Shown: positions 36,122-44,265 of the stretch, piece by piece
Position numbering within the stretch: position 1 is the first letter of the stretch
Layout of the letters: each line of letters opens with the position of its first letter
Assembly: GCF_000820085.1 (NCBI RefSeq)
Contig: NZ_CDBN01000066.1
Span: 1-58,077 of the forward strand
Reading direction: 5' to 3'
Length of the DNA stretch: 58,077 bases
Source: Aeromonas sanarellii
GTDB taxonomy: Bacteria; Pseudomonadota; Gammaproteobacteria; Enterobacterales; Aeromonadaceae
The notes under the pieces: generated by a model
The model's database searches: none
Seen by the model: only the letters and a program-made list of their open reading frames with translations
Told to the model about the DNA's origin: nothing
Translations under genes and position numbers: made by a program

Positions 36122-37432
36122 TTAGCCGCCGTTGCTGTCCCGTTTGTTCTGGGCCAGTTGCAGCTCGGTGCTGTCCAGCTTGGCCAGCTGGGGCATGGCC
36201 TGGGCCTTGAAGTTGGCCAGCGCCCGACCGCTGAGGGTCTCGGCCTGGGGCAGGGTGAGGGTGCGCGGATTCTTGTGCACGCCCCCGACCACGAATTCAT
36301 AGTGCAGGTGCGGGCCCGTGACCCGGCCTGTGCCGCCGAGCAGGCCTATGGTCTGGCCCTGCTTGACCCGCTGCCCCTTGTTGACGGTGCGCTTGGAGAG
36401 GTGCAGGTACTTGGTGACGTAGTTGCCGGCGTGCTTGATGAAGACGTAGTTGCCGTTGAACTGGTTGTAGCCGGCGGCCACCACGCTGCCTGAGCCCGCC
36501 GCCATGATGGGGGTGCCCACCGGCGCCACGTAGTCGATGCCGTTGTGGGGGCGTACCTTGCCGGTGACTGGGTGCAGGCGGCGCGGGTTGAAGTTGGAGC
36601 TGATGTATTTGAAGTTGACCGGCGCGCGCAGGAAGCTCTTGCGCATCGCCTTGCCTTCCGGGGTGTAGTAGTTGCCATCCTCGTTCAGCACGGCGCGATA
36701 GGTGGCGCCCTGGTTGACGAACTCGGCGGCCAGGATGTCGCCGGAGGCGACCCGCTCGTCATCCTGGTACTTCTCTTCGTAGACCACCCGGAAGCTGTCC
36801 CCCGGTTGCAGGTCCTGGGCGAAGTCGATGTCCCAGCCGAAGATGGCGGCGAGATCCATGATCTGGTCCTCGGTCATGCCAGCGTCGACGGCGGCGCCCC
36901 AGAAGCTGGAGCGGATCTCCCCCCTGGCCACCTGCTCGCGGGTGTCGAGCTCGAGCTTCACCGGCCTGGCCACGAAGCCCTCGGCCTTGCGGCTCACCTT
37001 GAGCGCCTGCTCCAGGCTGTGGGGGTAGTAGAGGCTGTGCAAATCCCCGTTCCTGGTGAGCTTGAAGGTGAGCTCCTGGCCGGGTTGCAGGGTTCGCAAT
37101 GGGTTGGTGGCCTCCAGCTGGGCGATGAGGTAGAGATCGCTGGCGCTGAGGCCGAGGCGCTGGAAGATGACCTGCATGTTGTCGCCGCGGCGCACCTTCA
37201 CCTGTTTGGTGACATAGCTCGGCTTGGGCGGAGTGACGGGCTCGGCCCGGGCCAGCAGCGCCTCTTCGTCGACCCGCTGCTCGACGGCCAGCTCGTTGTC
37301 GTTGTCATCGACCCGGGTGGCGACTGCCTGTTCGCTTGGCCAGGCTGCCAGCATCATGATCATGATGCTCAGGATCAGCACCATCTTGCGGTGCCAGGTA
37401 GGAAGAGAATTGAAGGCGTGCCAAAGGACCAT
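36122..37432 (-). CDS. mepM: M23-family murein endopeptidase (MepM/OapA-like)
   Basis: A 436-residue envelope protein that would cleave D,D-crosslinks in peptidoglycan to allow growth. One N-terminal transmembrane helix (about residues 17-32) anchors it to the inner membrane. An OapA/LysM-like region follows at about 73-135 (VKVRRGDNMQVIFQRLGLS to LQPGQELTFKL). The LytM domain at about 290-390 has intact zinc ligands in RPHNGIDYVAP (HxxxD) and GPHLHYEF (HxH). It lies directly upstream of anmK on the same strand, joining wall cutting and wall-sugar recycling. The start has no strong ribosome-binding site. Confidence 0.9.
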   Translation of the reverse strand: MVLWHAFNSLPTWHRKMVLILSIMIMMLAAWPSEQAVATRVDDNDNELAVEQRVDEEALLARAEPVTPPKPSYVTKQVKVRRGDNMQVIFQRLGLSASDLYLIAQLEATNPLRTLQPGQELTFKLTRNGDLHSLYYPHSLEQALKVSRKAEGFVARPVKLELDTREQVARGEIRSSFWGAAVDAGMTEDQIMDLAAIFGWDIDFAQDLQPGDSFRVVYEEKYQDDERVASGDILAAEFVNQGATYRAVLNEDGNYYTPEGKAMRKSFLRAPVNFKYISSNFNPRRLHPVTGKVRPHNGIDYVAPVGTPIMAAGSGSVVAAGYNQFNGNYVFIKHAGNYVTKYLHLSKRTVNKGQRVKQGQTIGLLGGTGRVTGPHLHYEFVVGGVHKNPRTLTLPQAETLSGRALANFKAQAMPQLAKLDSTELQLAQNKRDSNGG

Positions 37433-37546
37433 GAGAAGCAGACGAAGTTGAACCCAGAAGAAGGTCGGAGTTTACCGCCTTTCCAATTGGCCCGCCATTC
37501 CAGTAATATGTCTGGCCCTGTGGAATCGTGATTGGAGAGTCAAAAA

Positions 37547-38746
37547 ATGTCCCAGCTCGAGGTGGCGCTAGCCGAGATCAAGCGCGGAGCGGAAGAAATT
37601 CTGGTTGAAGAAGAACTGGTCGCCAAGTTGAAGGAAGGGCGCCCGCTGCGCATCAAGCTGGGGATGGACCCGACCGCGCCGGACATCCACCTGGGTCATA
37701 CCGTGATCCTCAACAAGCTGAAGACCTTCCAGGATCTGGGCCACGAAGTGATCCTGCTGATCGGCGACTTCACCGCCATGGTGGGTGACCCCTCCGGCAA
37801 GAACGCCACCCGTCCGCCGCTCTCCGAAGAGGCCATCAAGCACAACGCCCTCACCTATGCCGAGCAGGCGTTCAAGATCCTGGACCCGGCCAAGACCCGC
37901 ATCGAGTACAACTCCACCTGGCTGAGCGAGCTGGGCGCGACCGGCATGATCAAGCTGGCGGCCAAGCAGACCGTGGCCCGTATGATGGAGCGCGACGACT
38001 TCAAGAAGCGCTACAGCAACGGCCAGTCCATCGCCATTCACGAATTCCTCTATCCGCTGCTGCAAGGCTATGACTCGGTCGCGCTCAAGGCGGACGTCGA
38101 GCTGGGCGGTACCGACCAGAAGTTCAACCTGCTGATGGGCCGCGAGCTGCAAAAAGATGCCGGCATGGCGACCCAGTGCGTGCTGATGATGCCGCTCTTG
38201 GTGGGCCTGGACGGCGTCAAGAAGATGTCCAAGTCCGCCGCCAACTACATCGGCGTACACGACGCCCCGGGTGAGATGTTCGGCAAGATCATGTCCATCA
38301 CCGACGATCTGATGTGGAACTACTACGAGCTGCTCTCCTTCCGTCCGCTGGCTGAAATCGAAGAGTTCAAGGCCGGCATCGCCGCCGGTACCCTGAACCC
38401 CCGCGACGTGAAGATCTGGCTGGCCAAGGAGATCATCGCCCGCTACCACGACGCCGCGGCGGCCGAGGCGGCCCACGAAGACTTCACCCAGCGTTTCTCC
38501 AAGAACGCCATCCCGGACGAGATGCCGGAGGTCGAGCTGGCCCTGGAAGGGGACGGGCTGGCCATCGCCAACCTGCTGAAAGATGCCGATCTGGTGGCCA
38601 CCACCTCCGAGGCGCTGCGCATGATCAAGCAGGGTGCGGTGAAGGTTGATGGCGAGAAGCTGGAAGATGGCAAGGCACTCATCGGTGCCGGCACCGCCGT
38701 CTACCAGGTCGGCAAGCGCAAGTTTGCCAGGGTGACCGTCAAGTAA
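37547..38746 (+). CDS. tyrS: Tyrosyl-tRNA synthetase (TyrZ-like clade)
   Basis: A class I synthetase charging tRNA(Tyr). The 399-residue length and sequence fit the shorter TyrRS clade found in Vibrio and Haemophilus rather than the 424-residue E. coli type. The HIGH-type motif is PDIHLGHT, the KMSKS motif is VKKMSKS, and a C-terminal S4 RNA-binding domain covers about residues 335-399 ([14 protein letters not shown]). ATG 37547 has GGAGAG upstream. It diverges from mepM and ends in a strong terminator. Confidence 0.95.
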   Translation: MSQLEVALAEIKRGAEEILVEEELVAKLKEGRPLRIKLGMDPTAPDIHLGHTVILNKLKTFQDLGHEVILLIGDFTAMVGDPSGKNATRPPLSEEAIKHNALTYAEQAFKILDPAKTRIEYNSTWLSELGATGMIKLAAKQTVARMMERDDFKKRYSNGQSIAIHEFLYPLLQGYDSVALKADVELGGTDQKFNLLMGRELQKDAGMATQCVLMMPLLVGLDGVKKMSKSAANYIGVHDAPGEMFGKIMSITDDLMWNYYELLSFRPLAEIEEFKAGIAAGTLNPRDVKIWLAKEIIARYHDAAAAEAAHEDFTQRFSKNAIPDEMPEVELALEGDGLAIANLLKDADLVATTSEALRMIKQGAVKVDGEKLEDGKALIGAGTAVYQVGKRKFARVTVK

Positions 38747-38771
38747 GTTCCTTGCGCGTCACACCGCCATG

Positions 38772-38806
38772 AAGAAGGCCTCCCTTGCGGAGGCCTTCTT
38801 GTTTTT
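38772..38806 (+). terminator. Terminator of tyrS
   Basis: A 12-bp stem AAGAAGGCCTCC / GGAGGCCTTCTT, loop CTTGC, followed by GTTTTT, 25 bp past the tyrS stop. The A-rich flank is modest on the other side, so it mainly serves the plus strand. Confidence 0.88.
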
Positions 38807-38849
38807 GGGGTCGGCATGGCGTTCGGTGCCATGCAAAGGAGAGGGGCGC

Positions 38850-39653
38850 TCAGCGTCCTTCCACCTGGCGAGCGGCAGGACTCCCGTGGCAGGTTCGCAG
38901 GTATTGATAGGGGGTCAGGCCGAACTCCTCCTTGAAGCGCGCGGCAAAGCGGCCGGGGGAGTCGTAACCGCAGGCGAGGGCGGTCTGAAGCGGATTGAAC
39001 CCCTGTTGCAGCAGGGTGAGGGCATGACCCAGGCGCACCTGGGTCAGCACCTGGCGAAAGCTGCGCCCCTCGGCGGCCAGCTTGCGGACCAGGGAGGCGC
39101 GGCTCATGGCGAAGTGGGTCGCCACCGTCTCCAGCCGGTGATCGAGACCAGGCTCCACGCTGAGGTAGCGGGCCAGCCGCTCCCCCAGGGTCATGGTGGT
39201 GGCGGGAAAGAGCAGGCCAAGGCCCCCCGCCTCCCTGAGCTCGCCATAAAACCCGTGCAGCAGCCGGGTCTGGGCCGTCTCGCAGAGCTGCCGGTCCGCC
39301 ATGGTGGTGACGAGATCGAAGCAGAAGGCGAGGGCCGGATTCACCCTGATGGCAGGTGGCTTGAGGAGATCGAGGGCGCTCTCTGTCAGCCACTCGGCCG
39401 GTGGCGGGGCCAGCAGGGTGAGCGCCTGGGAGCGAAACGTGCCCTGCTCCGGCTGGTTGATGAAGGTGAGCCGGTGACCCGCCGGGATCAGCAGCCAGCT
39501 CTCCTTGTCAAACGACAGGCGTTGCTCCCGCCACCACAGCTGCTTGCGGCCCTGCTGCACCCAGATGAGGGTCGGCGCGTAGATGAGCACCCGGCGCAGG
39601 GGCTGCTGGCGGATCCCGAAGTAGTGATTCAGTTGCAGCAGGGGCGTGCTCAT
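38850..39653 (-). CDS. AraC-family transcriptional regulator
   Basis: A 267-residue regulator with an N-terminal cupin-like effector domain (about 1-150) and a C-terminal double helix-turn-helix (about 170-260). The second HTH carries the family signature ACGYDSPGRFAARFKEEFGLTPYQYLR. ATG 39653 has AGGAG 8 nt upstream; the long open frame before it runs through the PEBP-like gene in another frame. It starts 11 bp after that gene's stop, so the two are probably one operon. The effector is unknown. Confidence 0.9.
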   Translation of the reverse strand: MSTPLLQLNHYFGIRQQPLRRVLIYAPTLIWVQQGRKQLWWREQRLSFDKESWLLIPAGHRLTFINQPEQGTFRSQALTLLAPPPAEWLTESALDLLKPPAIRVNPALAFCFDLVTTMADRQLCETAQTRLLHGFYGELREAGGLGLLFPATTMTLGERLARYLSVEPGLDHRLETVATHFAMSRASLVRKLAAEGRSFRQVLTQVRLGHALTLLQQGFNPLQTALACGYDSPGRFAARFKEEFGLTPYQYLRTCHGSPAARQVEGR

Positions 39654-39664
39654 CCGGCGGGCTC

Positions 39665-40198
39665 CTAGGGGGTGGTGAAGGTGGCGGTCAGGGTGGCCTT
39701 GCCAAGGGCCTGGCTGTTGAGCATGTAGCCTACCATGGCGGGCGGGGTGTTGGCCTTCACCTCCAGCGCCCCGGGCAGGGCCCAGGCGGTGAACTGGTAG
39801 CGGTGCATGCCGTGACCCGCGGGTGGGCAGGGGCCGCCATAACCCTGGGTGCCGTAGTCGGTGCCAAGCTCCAGCCCCTGTTTGAGCTTGCCGGAGGCGT
39901 TGCTCGGCAACTCGTGCTGGCTGGCCGGCAGGTTCACCACCAGCCAGTGCCACCAGCCGCTGCCGGTGGGAGCGTCCGGATCATAGGCGGTGATGGCGAT
40001 GCGCTGGGTGCCGGCGGGCAGGTTCTGCCAGCTCAGCTGGGGCGAGCGGTTCTCGCCGCTGCAGCCAAAGCCGTTGAAGCTGAAGACCTTGTCCATGGGT
40101 TCACCCTCGCGGATGTCGGTACTCTTCAGGGTCATGGCGCCGGCGGGCAGGGCGGCCAGGCAGAACAGGGGCAGCAGGGGGGTGATGGGGGATCTCAT
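39665..40198 (-). CDS. Periplasmic YbhB/YbcL (PEBP-like) protein
   Basis: A 177-residue precursor with a signal peptide (MRSPITPLLPLFCLAALPAGA) and a phosphatidylethanolamine-binding-like fold. Family motifs are NGFGCSGENRSPQLSW, the ligand-pocket DPDAPTGSGWWHW and GYGGPCPPAGHGMHRYQFTAWAL. The physiological ligand of bacterial members is unknown. ATG 40198 has AAGGAG 8 nt upstream. It is followed closely by an AraC-type regulator that may control it. Confidence 0.9.
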   Translation of the reverse strand: MRSPITPLLPLFCLAALPAGAMTLKSTDIREGEPMDKVFSFNGFGCSGENRSPQLSWQNLPAGTQRIAITAYDPDAPTGSGWWHWLVVNLPASQHELPSNASGKLKQGLELGTDYGTQGYGGPCPPAGHGMHRYQFTAWALPGALEVKANTPPAMVGYMLNSQALGKATLTATFTTP

Positions 40199-40323
40199 GG
40201 TGTGCACTCCTTGTGTGAATAAGGAGTTCACTCTAAGGGGGCCGGCTCAAAACAGAGTGCCCCTATGGCTCAAATCATGCCTTGGAAGCGGTTTTTGTGA
40301 GTCGTTCGGTGCTTTTTCAAAGG

Positions 40324-40364
40324 GCATAAAAAAACCGGCATCCAGGGATGCCGGTTTTTATGCG
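40324..40364 (-). terminator. Terminator of the purA-like gene
   Basis: Long inverted repeat GCATAAAAAAACCGGCATCC / GATGCCGGTTTTTATGC with T-tract on the reverse strand, 12 bp past the purA-like stop. Confidence 0.85.
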
Positions 40365-40375
40365 AGGAGCGCTGC

Positions 40376-41632
40376 TTAGCGCAGGATCATCTCGTCACGG
40401 CCCGGGCCGACGGAGACCATGGGCACCGGCACGCCCAGCAGGGCTTCGATGCGCAGCACGTAGTCCTGGGCCGCCTTGGGCAGCTCGTCGAAGGTGCGGC
40501 AGCCGCTGATGTCTTCGCTCCAGCTCTCCATCTTCTCGTAGACGGGGGTGAGGGCGGCGGTCTGCGGCCAGATCGGGTTCTCGGTGTGAGCCCCTTCGTA
40601 GGCCACGCAGATCTTCAGATCCGGCAGACCGGTCAGGCAGTCCAGTTTGGTCAGGGCCACTTCGGTGGCGGCCTGCAGCTCGACGCCGTTCTTGGTGGCG
40701 ACGGCATCGAAGTAGCCCACGTCACGGGGACGGCCTGTGGTGGCGCCGAACTCGTTGGTGATCTTGCGGAACTCGTCCTGGTTCTCCATGGCGGTCAGCA
40801 GGGTGCCGGTACCGACGGAGGAGCTGAATGCCTTGGCCACGGCGATGACGCGCTCCGGGCGCAGGCCCGGCAGACCGCCACCGATGCCGGCGTAGGCGCC
40901 GGAGACGTGGGAGGAAGTGACCCAGGGGTACTCGCCGTAGATGAGATCACGGCCGGCGCCCAGCTGGGCTTCGAACAGCAGGGTCTTGCCTTCGGCCTGC
41001 AGCGCCTTGAGGGGCATGCTGACGTTGCAGACGGCGTCGATCCAGGGAGCGGACACTTCCAGCAGCCAGTCGGCCATCTCCTGGGCAGTCTGGGTGAATG
41101 TGAAGTCGGGATAGAGAGCCTTCATCTGTGGCAGCTTCCAGTCCAGCATGAACTGGATGCGCTCGACCAGCACGTCCGGCTGTTTCAGCCAGCCCACCAG
41201 GATCGCCTTTTTCATGACCCGATCACCGTAAGCCGGGGCAATGCCCTGACGGGTGGAGCCGTAGGCGCCGTCACCCAGGCGCTGCTCTTCCAGGGTGTCT
41301 TCCAGCGCGTGCAGCGGCAGGCAGAGGGTGGCACGGTCAGAGATGGCGAGCTTGGGAATGACGCCGGAGGCCTTGACCTCTTCCAGCTCGACGGTGAGCT
41401 TCTCGGGGCTGATCACCATGCCGGGGCCCAGCACCACCAGGCAATCCGGGTTGAAGACGCCGCTCGGCACCTGGTGCAGCTTGAAGGTGCCCAGATCGTT
41501 GACCACGGTGTGGCCGGCGTTGTTGCCGCCCTGGAAACGAATGCTGGCGCCAGCCTGGCCTGCCAGATAATCGACGATGCGGCCCTTGCCCTCATCACCC
41601 CAGTTAGCACCTACGACTACGATAGACGACAT
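40376..41632 (-). CDS. purA: Divergent adenylosuccinate synthetase (PurA family)
   Basis: PurA joins IMP and aspartate using GTP on the way to AMP. The 418-residue product keeps the catalytic Asp13 in NWGDEGKG, His41 in NNAGHT, the Arg pair in ATTGRPR, and TKLDCLTGL for guanine recognition. It departs from the usual sequence in several conserved places: GANWGDEGKGR for GTQWGDEGKGK, FEAQLGAGRDLIYGEYPWVTSS where most have EGAQGxxLDxDxGTYPxVTSS, and SSSVGTGTLLT for STRVGxGPFPT. It is not beside hflC or rnr, the usual place of purA in this group, and faces a LysR gene. It is probably a second, regulated PurA, but that needs the rest of the genome. Confidence 0.82.
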   Translation of the reverse strand: MSSIVVVGANWGDEGKGRIVDYLAGQAGASIRFQGGNNAGHTVVNDLGTFKLHQVPSGVFNPDCLVVLGPGMVISPEKLTVELEEVKASGVIPKLAISDRATLCLPLHALEDTLEEQRLGDGAYGSTRQGIAPAYGDRVMKKAILVGWLKQPDVLVERIQFMLDWKLPQMKALYPDFTFTQTAQEMADWLLEVSAPWIDAVCNVSMPLKALQAEGKTLLFEAQLGAGRDLIYGEYPWVTSSHVSGAYAGIGGGLPGLRPERVIAVAKAFSSSVGTGTLLTAMENQDEFRKITNEFGATTGRPRDVGYFDAVATKNGVELQAATEVALTKLDCLTGLPDLKICVAYEGAHTENPIWPQTAALTPVYEKMESWSEDISGCRTFDELPKAAQDYVLRIEALLGVPVPMVSVGPGRDEMILR

Positions 41633-41693
41633 GACTCTTTCTCCTAAGACGTTAGGCGTTCATCCTAGGAGCCCCGTGAGGATTAGAAAAATT

Positions 41694-41709
41694 AATTATC
41701 TTTATAATT
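41694..41709. promoter_or_regulatory. Inverted repeat, candidate LysR operator 1
   Basis: AATTAT-CTTT-ATAATT lies in the 190-bp divergent region, 62 bp upstream of the purA-like ATG. It includes a T-N11-A core typical of LysR-type sites. Confidence 0.5.
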
Positions 41710-41725
41710 CCGATAAGAGAGTCAT

Positions 41726-41744
41726 ATAATTACGGTGCAATTAT
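41726..41744. promoter_or_regulatory. Inverted repeat, candidate LysR operator 2
   Basis: ATAATT-ACGGTGC-AATTAT uses the same 6-bp half-sites as operator 1, in opposite order. The centres are about 33 bp apart (three helical turns), as for recognition and activation sites of a LysR tetramer. Confidence 0.5.
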
Positions 41745-41823
41745 CGACAACGCGCTCCCTTCCGCGGTGCCCGTGCCCCGGCGGCGCTGGCCCTGCCACC
41801 GACCCCGGGAGAAGAGGACCCCC

Positions 41824-42732
41824 ATGCTGGACATTCACTGGCTGCACACCTTCGTCACCCTGGCCCGGTTGCAGCACTTCGGCCAGACGGCCACCGAACT
41901 GCACATGACGCAACCCAATGTGAGCCTGCACCTCAAGAACCTGGAGCAGGCGACCCGGGTCAAGCTGGTGGAGCGCAGCCCGTTCCGCCTGACCCAGGCG
42001 GGGGAGCGGCTGCTGCAAAGCGCCGAGCGCGCCATCAACGAGCTGCAGCTCTGCCAGTCCGATCTCAATGCCCTGAGCCAGTTGAGCCAGGGGACGCTCG
42101 CCATCGCCGCCAGCGACATCATCTCGCGCCTGCTGCTGATCCAGCCGTTCCAGCGCTTCAAGCAGGCCTTCCCCGGCATCGACCTCACCCTGTTCAACAC
42201 CACCTCGGATCAGGCGGCGGATCTGGTGCGGGCGGGCAAGGCGGATCTGGGCTTCGTGATGGCGCAAAAGCGCAGCGAACCGCTCTTCTATACCGAGTTG
42301 CAGCAGGTGACCTGGTGTGCCCTGGGGCATGGCCTGGCCCGCTGGCAGGCGCGGGCCAGCTCGGGGGAGAGCGATCCTCTGGACGAGCCGACCCTGATCC
42401 TGCTGGGGCACGACACCCGGACCCGGGCGCTGATCGACCCCTCATTGCCCCTGCTCGGTCTGCCGAGCTGCCGCATCATGGAGGTGGGGAGCGTGGATGC
42501 CCAGCTCGACTGGGCCGAGGCGGGCTTTGGCGTCGCCATAGTGCCGGATTTCTCCCTCCACCCTCGCCTCAAGCTGACCGCCCCCGTGACCCGGCTCACC
42601 GACTTTCCCGGCACCAGCCTGGGGTATGTGGTGCGCCAGAATCAGGTGCTGTCGCGGGCCATCAAGCAGTTGCTGCACTGGGTGGAGGAGGAGATCCAGA
42701 GCCCGGCGCTGCTGCCGGCCGCCAAGGCCTGA
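41824..42732 (+). CDS. LysR-family regulator, divergent from the purA-like gene
   Basis: A 302-residue LysR-type regulator. The N-terminal winged HTH reads LHTFVTLARLQHFGQTATELHMTQPNVSLHLKNLE (about residues 7-41); the effector domain starts near 90 (GTLAIAASDIISRLLL). ATG 41824 has AGAGGA about 5 nt upstream; the longer frame to 41767 adds Pro/Arg-rich residues without homology. It diverges from the purA-like gene, its most likely target, over two related inverted repeats. The effector is unknown; an aminoacid or purine signal would be plausible but is not shown. Confidence 0.9.
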   Translation: MLDIHWLHTFVTLARLQHFGQTATELHMTQPNVSLHLKNLEQATRVKLVERSPFRLTQAGERLLQSAERAINELQLCQSDLNALSQLSQGTLAIAASDIISRLLLIQPFQRFKQAFPGIDLTLFNTTSDQAADLVRAGKADLGFVMAQKRSEPLFYTELQQVTWCALGHGLARWQARASSGESDPLDEPTLILLGHDTRTRALIDPSLPLLGLPSCRIMEVGSVDAQLDWAEAGFGVAIVPDFSLHPRLKLTAPVTRLTDFPGTSLGYVVRQNQVLSRAIKQLLHWVEEEIQSPALLPAAKA

Positions 42733-42754
42733 GCCAGACCCGCTGCCACCGCTG

Positions 42755-42792
42755 AAACGAAGAGAGGCCACCCTGGGGTGGCCTCTCGTGTG
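42755..42792. terminator. Hairpin between LysR and TAXI genes
   Basis: GAGAGGCCACC / GGTGGCCTCTC stem with short loop between convergent genes. The reverse-strand tail TTCGTTTC is moderately T-rich; the plus-strand tail is not. Confidence 0.6.
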
Positions 42793-42803
42793 TTCGGTGC
42801 CCG

Positions 42804-44123
42804 TCACTGGGCGGGCGTCTCCTTCCCCTCGGCGGCGCCGTCTGGTCGGGAGGCTGCGGGGTCGGCCTGGTCGCTCGCCTGCGCCGCAGACGGGGTGGGG
42901 CTGATGGGGACGGGCAGCGCGTCAGGCGTCATCACGGCGCTCCCCTGGGAGGGGAGATAGGTCAGTGCCGGGGCCGTCCCCGTGGGCGCTGCCGCCGAGC
43001 TGGCCGGCAGGGTGGCTCCGGAAGGCTGTTCCGGCTGGGTGTCTGCCCCTTCCAGCGGTGTGGCCGCGCTGGTGGGGGCCGGGAGCCCGGTGGGCTGGGC
43101 GCCCGACGCCGCCTCGGCCCCCGACGCCGTGAGGCTGTCCGGTGGCAGGACCGGCGTTGGCGCGGCATCCAGCATGCCTGGGTGGAGCGGGGCCAGATCT
43201 CCCGCCTGCATCCCCTCCCAGGTGAGGGTGGTGAGGGCCGGGTGCAGGCGAGTGAACTGCTTGAGGCGCTCGCTCAGCACGTCGCGCAGGGTGCGTACCT
43301 CGGTCTCGGGCAGGCTGGCCTGCGCCACCAGCTCGGCGGTGACGGCGAAGGTATTGACGCCGCTGGTCTGCCCCGGATAGAGGTTGGCGCCGATGCGGCT
43401 GCGCTCATAGTAGGGATACTGCTCGAGCAGCCTGTCTATCTGCTCCCCCTCGATGGGGATGAGGCGGGCCTTGCAGCGACCGGTGAGATCGCCGATGCCC
43501 TGGTTGGGGTGACCGGCGACCACGAAGGCGGCATCCAGGGTGTCGTTGCAGAGCCCCTCCAGCCGGTTGCCCGGGGATGCCACCGCTGGCAGGGTGAAGT
43601 CGGTGGCCTGCCAGCCCATGGCATCGAGCAGTGCCCGGCTGGTGATCCTGTCCCCCGAGTTGGGGGCGCCGAGGTCGACCCGTTTGCCCTTGATGTCCGC
43701 CAGGGTGGTGATGTTGCTGGTGGCGCTGGCGAGCAGGGTCAGGGACTCCTTGTGGAGTCGCAGCAGGCTGCGCAGTTGATCCCAGGAGGGCTGGCCCGAG
43801 AAGGAACCGCTGCCGTGGACCGCGTGGTGGAGCACATCGGACTGCACCAGGGCCAGCTGGATGTCCCCCTTGGCGAGCGCCGCCAGGTTGGCGAGGGAGC
43901 CCGAGGTGCTCTGCACCGTGCAGTGCACGCCGTGGCGGGCGCTCTCCTCGTTCAGCAGGCGGCAGATGGCGCCTCCCGTGGGGTAGTAGACACCGTTGAG
44001 CGCCCCCGTGCCTATGGTCACATAGGCGGGGGCGGCCAGGAGGGGCTGGGCCAGCATGGTCGCCAGCCAGGGCAGGGCGAAGCGCGACAGGCGCAGCAGG
44101 GAAGACAGGGCGAATGGGCGCAT
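42804..44123 (-). CDS. TAXI-family TRAP solute-binding protein with disordered tail
   Basis: A 439-residue exported protein. A signal peptide (to about residue 30) is followed by a TAXI-type binding domain at about 33-320, with TIGTGALNGVYYPTGGAICR, VQSTSGSLANLAALAKGDIQLALVQSD and GAPNSGDRITSRALLDAMGW. TAXI proteins deliver substrates to TRAP permeases, but no dctQM or fused permease gene is adjacent. Residues from about 320 to 439 form a Pro/Ala/Ser/Thr/Gly-rich tail of low complexity, which is not part of the family. It may extend the protein from an anchor or aid contact with a partner; the role is unknown. Confidence 0.88.
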   Translation of the reverse strand: MRPFALSSLLRLSRFALPWLATMLAQPLLAAPAYVTIGTGALNGVYYPTGGAICRLLNEESARHGVHCTVQSTSGSLANLAALAKGDIQLALVQSDVLHHAVHGSGSFSGQPSWDQLRSLLRLHKESLTLLASATSNITTLADIKGKRVDLGAPNSGDRITSRALLDAMGWQATDFTLPAVASPGNRLEGLCNDTLDAAFVVAGHPNQGIGDLTGRCKARLIPIEGEQIDRLLEQYPYYERSRIGANLYPGQTSGVNTFAVTAELVAQASLPETEVRTLRDVLSERLKQFTRLHPALTTLTWEGMQAGDLAPLHPGMLDAAPTPVLPPDSLTASGAEAASGAQPTGLPAPTSAATPLEGADTQPEQPSGATLPASSAAAPTGTAPALTYLPSQGSAVMTPDALPVPISPTPSAAQASDQADPAASRPDGAAEGKETPAQ

Positions 44124-44265
44124 AGTGAACCGGAACCGTGGCTGAAAAAAGGATGAGCCAGGCTCATCCCGTCATGAATCTCATCTTATCTGCATCGGAT
44201 GGGAAGCTGAATGGCTTTCACCATTTCAGGTCCGGGGGCGGCGAAACGGCCGCCACCCCTTGCCA

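Noticed and set aside
40376..41632. PurZ (2-aminoadenylosuccinate synthetase) identity for the PurA-like protein
   Set aside because: PurZ enzymes replace the catalytic Asp of GDEGKG; here Asp13 is kept, and there are no phage genes nearby.
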